Source of the DNA: an uncultured Clostridia bacterium
Lineage (GTDB): Bacteria; Bacillota; Clostridia; Oscillospirales; Ruminococcaceae
Length of the DNA stretch: 7,208 bases
NCBI GenBank assembly: GCA_947628385.1
Contig: CANQZS010000096.1
Span: forward strand, 1-7,208
Direction: 5' to 3'
Positions 6,602 to 7,208 of this stretch are shown here, one piece after another. Both the position numbers and the translations under genes were made by a program. The stretch's first letter is position 1. Every line of letters begins with the position of its first letter. The notes under the pieces were generated by a model. The model did no database searches. It was not told the DNA's origin and saw nothing but the letters and a program-made list of their open reading frames with translations.

Positions 6602-6610
6602 TTGTACAAT
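6601..6610. promoter_or_regulatory. Second operator-like palindrome at the -35 box
   Basis: ATTGTACAAT is a perfect 10-bp palindrome touching the -35 hexamer of the exporter promoter. It shares the ATTGTA/TACAAT half-site with the dyad at 6551-6574; the two centres are 43 bp apart, about four helical turns, so a protein bound at both would face the same side of the DNA. A regulatory role is inferred. Confidence 0.5.
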
Positions 6611-6643
6611 ATACACAAAAATAGTGTTGAGAGTGGAGATAAA

Positions 6644-6657
6644 TGCGTAATGCGTAA
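6644..6657. repeat. Tandem heptamer TGCGTAA, two copies
   Basis: Two exact copies of TGCGTAA in direct tandem inside the left part of the 121-bp element, followed by a partial match (TTA). The unit length equals that of the heptamers in the right arm, though the sequence is different. Confidence 0.6.
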
Positions 6658-6713
6658 TTACTTTTTCGACAAACTGATATAAAATAATACTATTAAAAAA
6701 TTTGTCAACAACT

Positions 6714-6741
6714 CCACTTTCAACTCTTAACTCTCAACACT
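6714..6741. repeat. Degenerate heptamer tandem array, four units
   Basis: Read on the + strand the units are CCACTTT, CAACTCT, TAACTCT and CAACACT. The array makes up the right arm of the 121-bp element. The left arm carries the same outer and inner units but lacks the two middle ones, which suggests gain or loss of units by slippage. Confidence 0.6.
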
Positions 6742-6754
6742 AAATTATAATTTA
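6741..6754. repeat. 14-bp AT palindrome just after the four-helix protein gene
   Basis: TAAATTATAATTTA is a perfect palindrome that ends one base before the stop codon of the - strand gene at 6755. It has no loop and no G or C, so it is a poor terminator by itself; it could be a protein site or chance in AT-rich DNA. No better terminator for that gene is visible, unless the adjacent inverted-repeat element serves. Confidence 0.35.
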
Positions 6755-7183
6755 TCAGTATTTGCGGCGAAAATAAAAATTAAATATCATTTTTACCAGT
6801 ACCATTACGGCAAGAACTACGGCAAGCACACTCGCAGTTGCCGGAGAAACAAGCGTGGAAATTACGATCCCCGCGCCTAAAATAAACGCAAATACCGAAA
6901 AGCTTCCGCTTGCAGTCTTTTCACGGATAAAACGTTCCCGCTCGTCATTCTCCGCAACATAAAGCTTTTTTAACTTTTCTTCATCTTTAAACGCCGGAAT
7001 ATACCTTGCCGCATAAACAGCCGCTGCTGCCAGAAGCCCCGTGCAGAATCCCGACGAATATGCTGCGGATACCGGTTTTTCATCAATATTTGCATAGATA
7101 ACGATATATGCCGCTGCAATTAAAACAACAAATATAAACACAAATACCGTTCTGAATATAAGCTGCTTTCTGAATTTTTCCAT
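6755..7183 (-). CDS. Four-helix membrane protein of unknown function
   Basis: 142 residues. Predicted helices at about 10-31, 39-62, 92-112 and 117-137, with a charged cytoplasmic loop (63-91) containing the motif AENDERERFIREKT (about 77-90) and a basic C-terminus (FRRKY). Small Clostridial membrane proteins with a similar NDER-type loop are often paired with HTH regulators, but I cannot name a family with confidence. The ATG at 7183 is chosen because AGGAG (7195-7191) lies 7 nt upstream; the earlier TTG (7204) and ATG (7201) would precede that site. It points the same way as the ABC operon but is separated from it by 223 nt with its own promoter, so the two are probably separate transcription units. 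Confidence 0.75.
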   Translation of the reverse strand: MEKFRKQLIFRTVFVFIFVVLIAAAYIVIYANIDEKPVSAAYSSGFCTGLLAAAAVYAARYIPAFKDEEKLKKLYVAENDERERFIREKTASGSFSVFAFILGAGIVISTLVSPATASVLAVVLAVMVLVKMIFNFYFRRKY

Positions 7184-7190
7184 ACTATCA

Positions 7191-7195
7191 CTCCT
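7191..7195 (-). promoter_or_regulatory. Ribosome binding site deciding the start of the four-helix protein
   Basis: AGGAG on the - strand, 7 nt before the ATG at 7183. It overlaps the possible end of an upstream reading frame (stop TGA at 7190-7188), as expected for closely spaced genes in an operon. Confidence 0.7.
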
Positions 7196-7208
7196 GTTCA
7201 TCAACGTT

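Larger units (their letters stand above)
6622..6742. repeat. 121-bp MITE-like element with 13-bp terminal inverted repeats
   Basis: TAGTGTTGAGAGT (6622-6634) and ACTCTCAACACTA (6730-6742) are perfect inverted ends. If the outermost TA on each side is counted as target duplication, the element proper is GTGTTGAG ... CTCAACAC, as in IS630/mariner-type insertions; TA is too short to prove this. The arms match further (GGAG next on the left, GGAG after 14 extra bases on the right), and an inner pair, GACAAA (6668-6673) and TTTGTC (6701-6706), is nested inside. The middle is very AT-rich and has no open reading frame of note. A non-autonomous transposable element or a repeat-derived hairpin are both possible; one copy in one window cannot distinguish them. 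Confidence 0.55.

Noticed and set aside
6666..6693. Possible + strand promoter (TCGACA, 16 nt, TACTAT)
   Set aside because: It lies inside the AT-rich middle of the inverted-repeat element and faces the 3' ends of - strand genes, with no + strand gene to drive.
6622..6742. CRISPR-like array
   Set aside because: Repeat units are 7 nt with no spacers of uniform length, and no cas gene is present.

Overview
This window looks like chromosomal DNA of a low-to-mid GC Gram-positive anaerobe, probably a Clostridia / Oscillospiraceae (Ruminococcus-like) bacterium. The case rests on strong AGGAGG-type Shine-Dalgarno sites, tightly packed and overlapping genes, an Aquifex-type aconitase beside a eukaryote-like NADP isocitrate dehydrogenase, and small membrane genes typical of Clostridia. 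This placement is inference; no rRNA or lineage marker is present.

Left half, + strand (1-4077). A probable operon reads: aconitase (5' end outside the window), a Cys-rich DUF3795 protein with a glycine-zipper membrane hairpin, a TraX-family membrane protein, and NADP-dependent isocitrate dehydrogenase. The first junction is 5 nt, the second is an ATGA overlap, and the third is 21 nt with a strong ribosome binding site. Aconitase and isocitrate dehydrogenase catalyse consecutive steps from citrate to 2-oxoglutarate, which in a fermenter mainly supplies glutamate. The two membrane genes between them have no obvious link to that pathway. The operon ends at a strong hairpin that probably terminates transcription from both sides.

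Right half, - strand (6601 down to 4120). A NatA-like ABC ATPase, an ABC-2 permease (14-nt overlap) and a 90-residue two-helix membrane protein form an exporter operon. A near-consensus promoter drives it. Two dyads sharing ATTGTA/TACAAT half-sites flank that promoter, so a dedicated repressor is likely, but no regulator gene is in view.

The 223-nt gap 6532-6754 holds this promoter plus a 121-bp element with 13-bp terminal inverted repeats and two families of heptamer tandem repeats, resembling a MITE or other short intergenic repeat. Beyond it, on the - strand, is a 142-residue four-helix membrane protein of unknown function, which may be the second gene of an operon that begins outside the window.

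I found no phage, CRISPR, tRNA or rRNA feature and no clear new multi-gene system. The most notable points are the membrane pair inside the citrate-to-2-oxoglutarate operon, the DUF3795/glycine-zipper architecture, the paired operators, and the inverted-repeat element.
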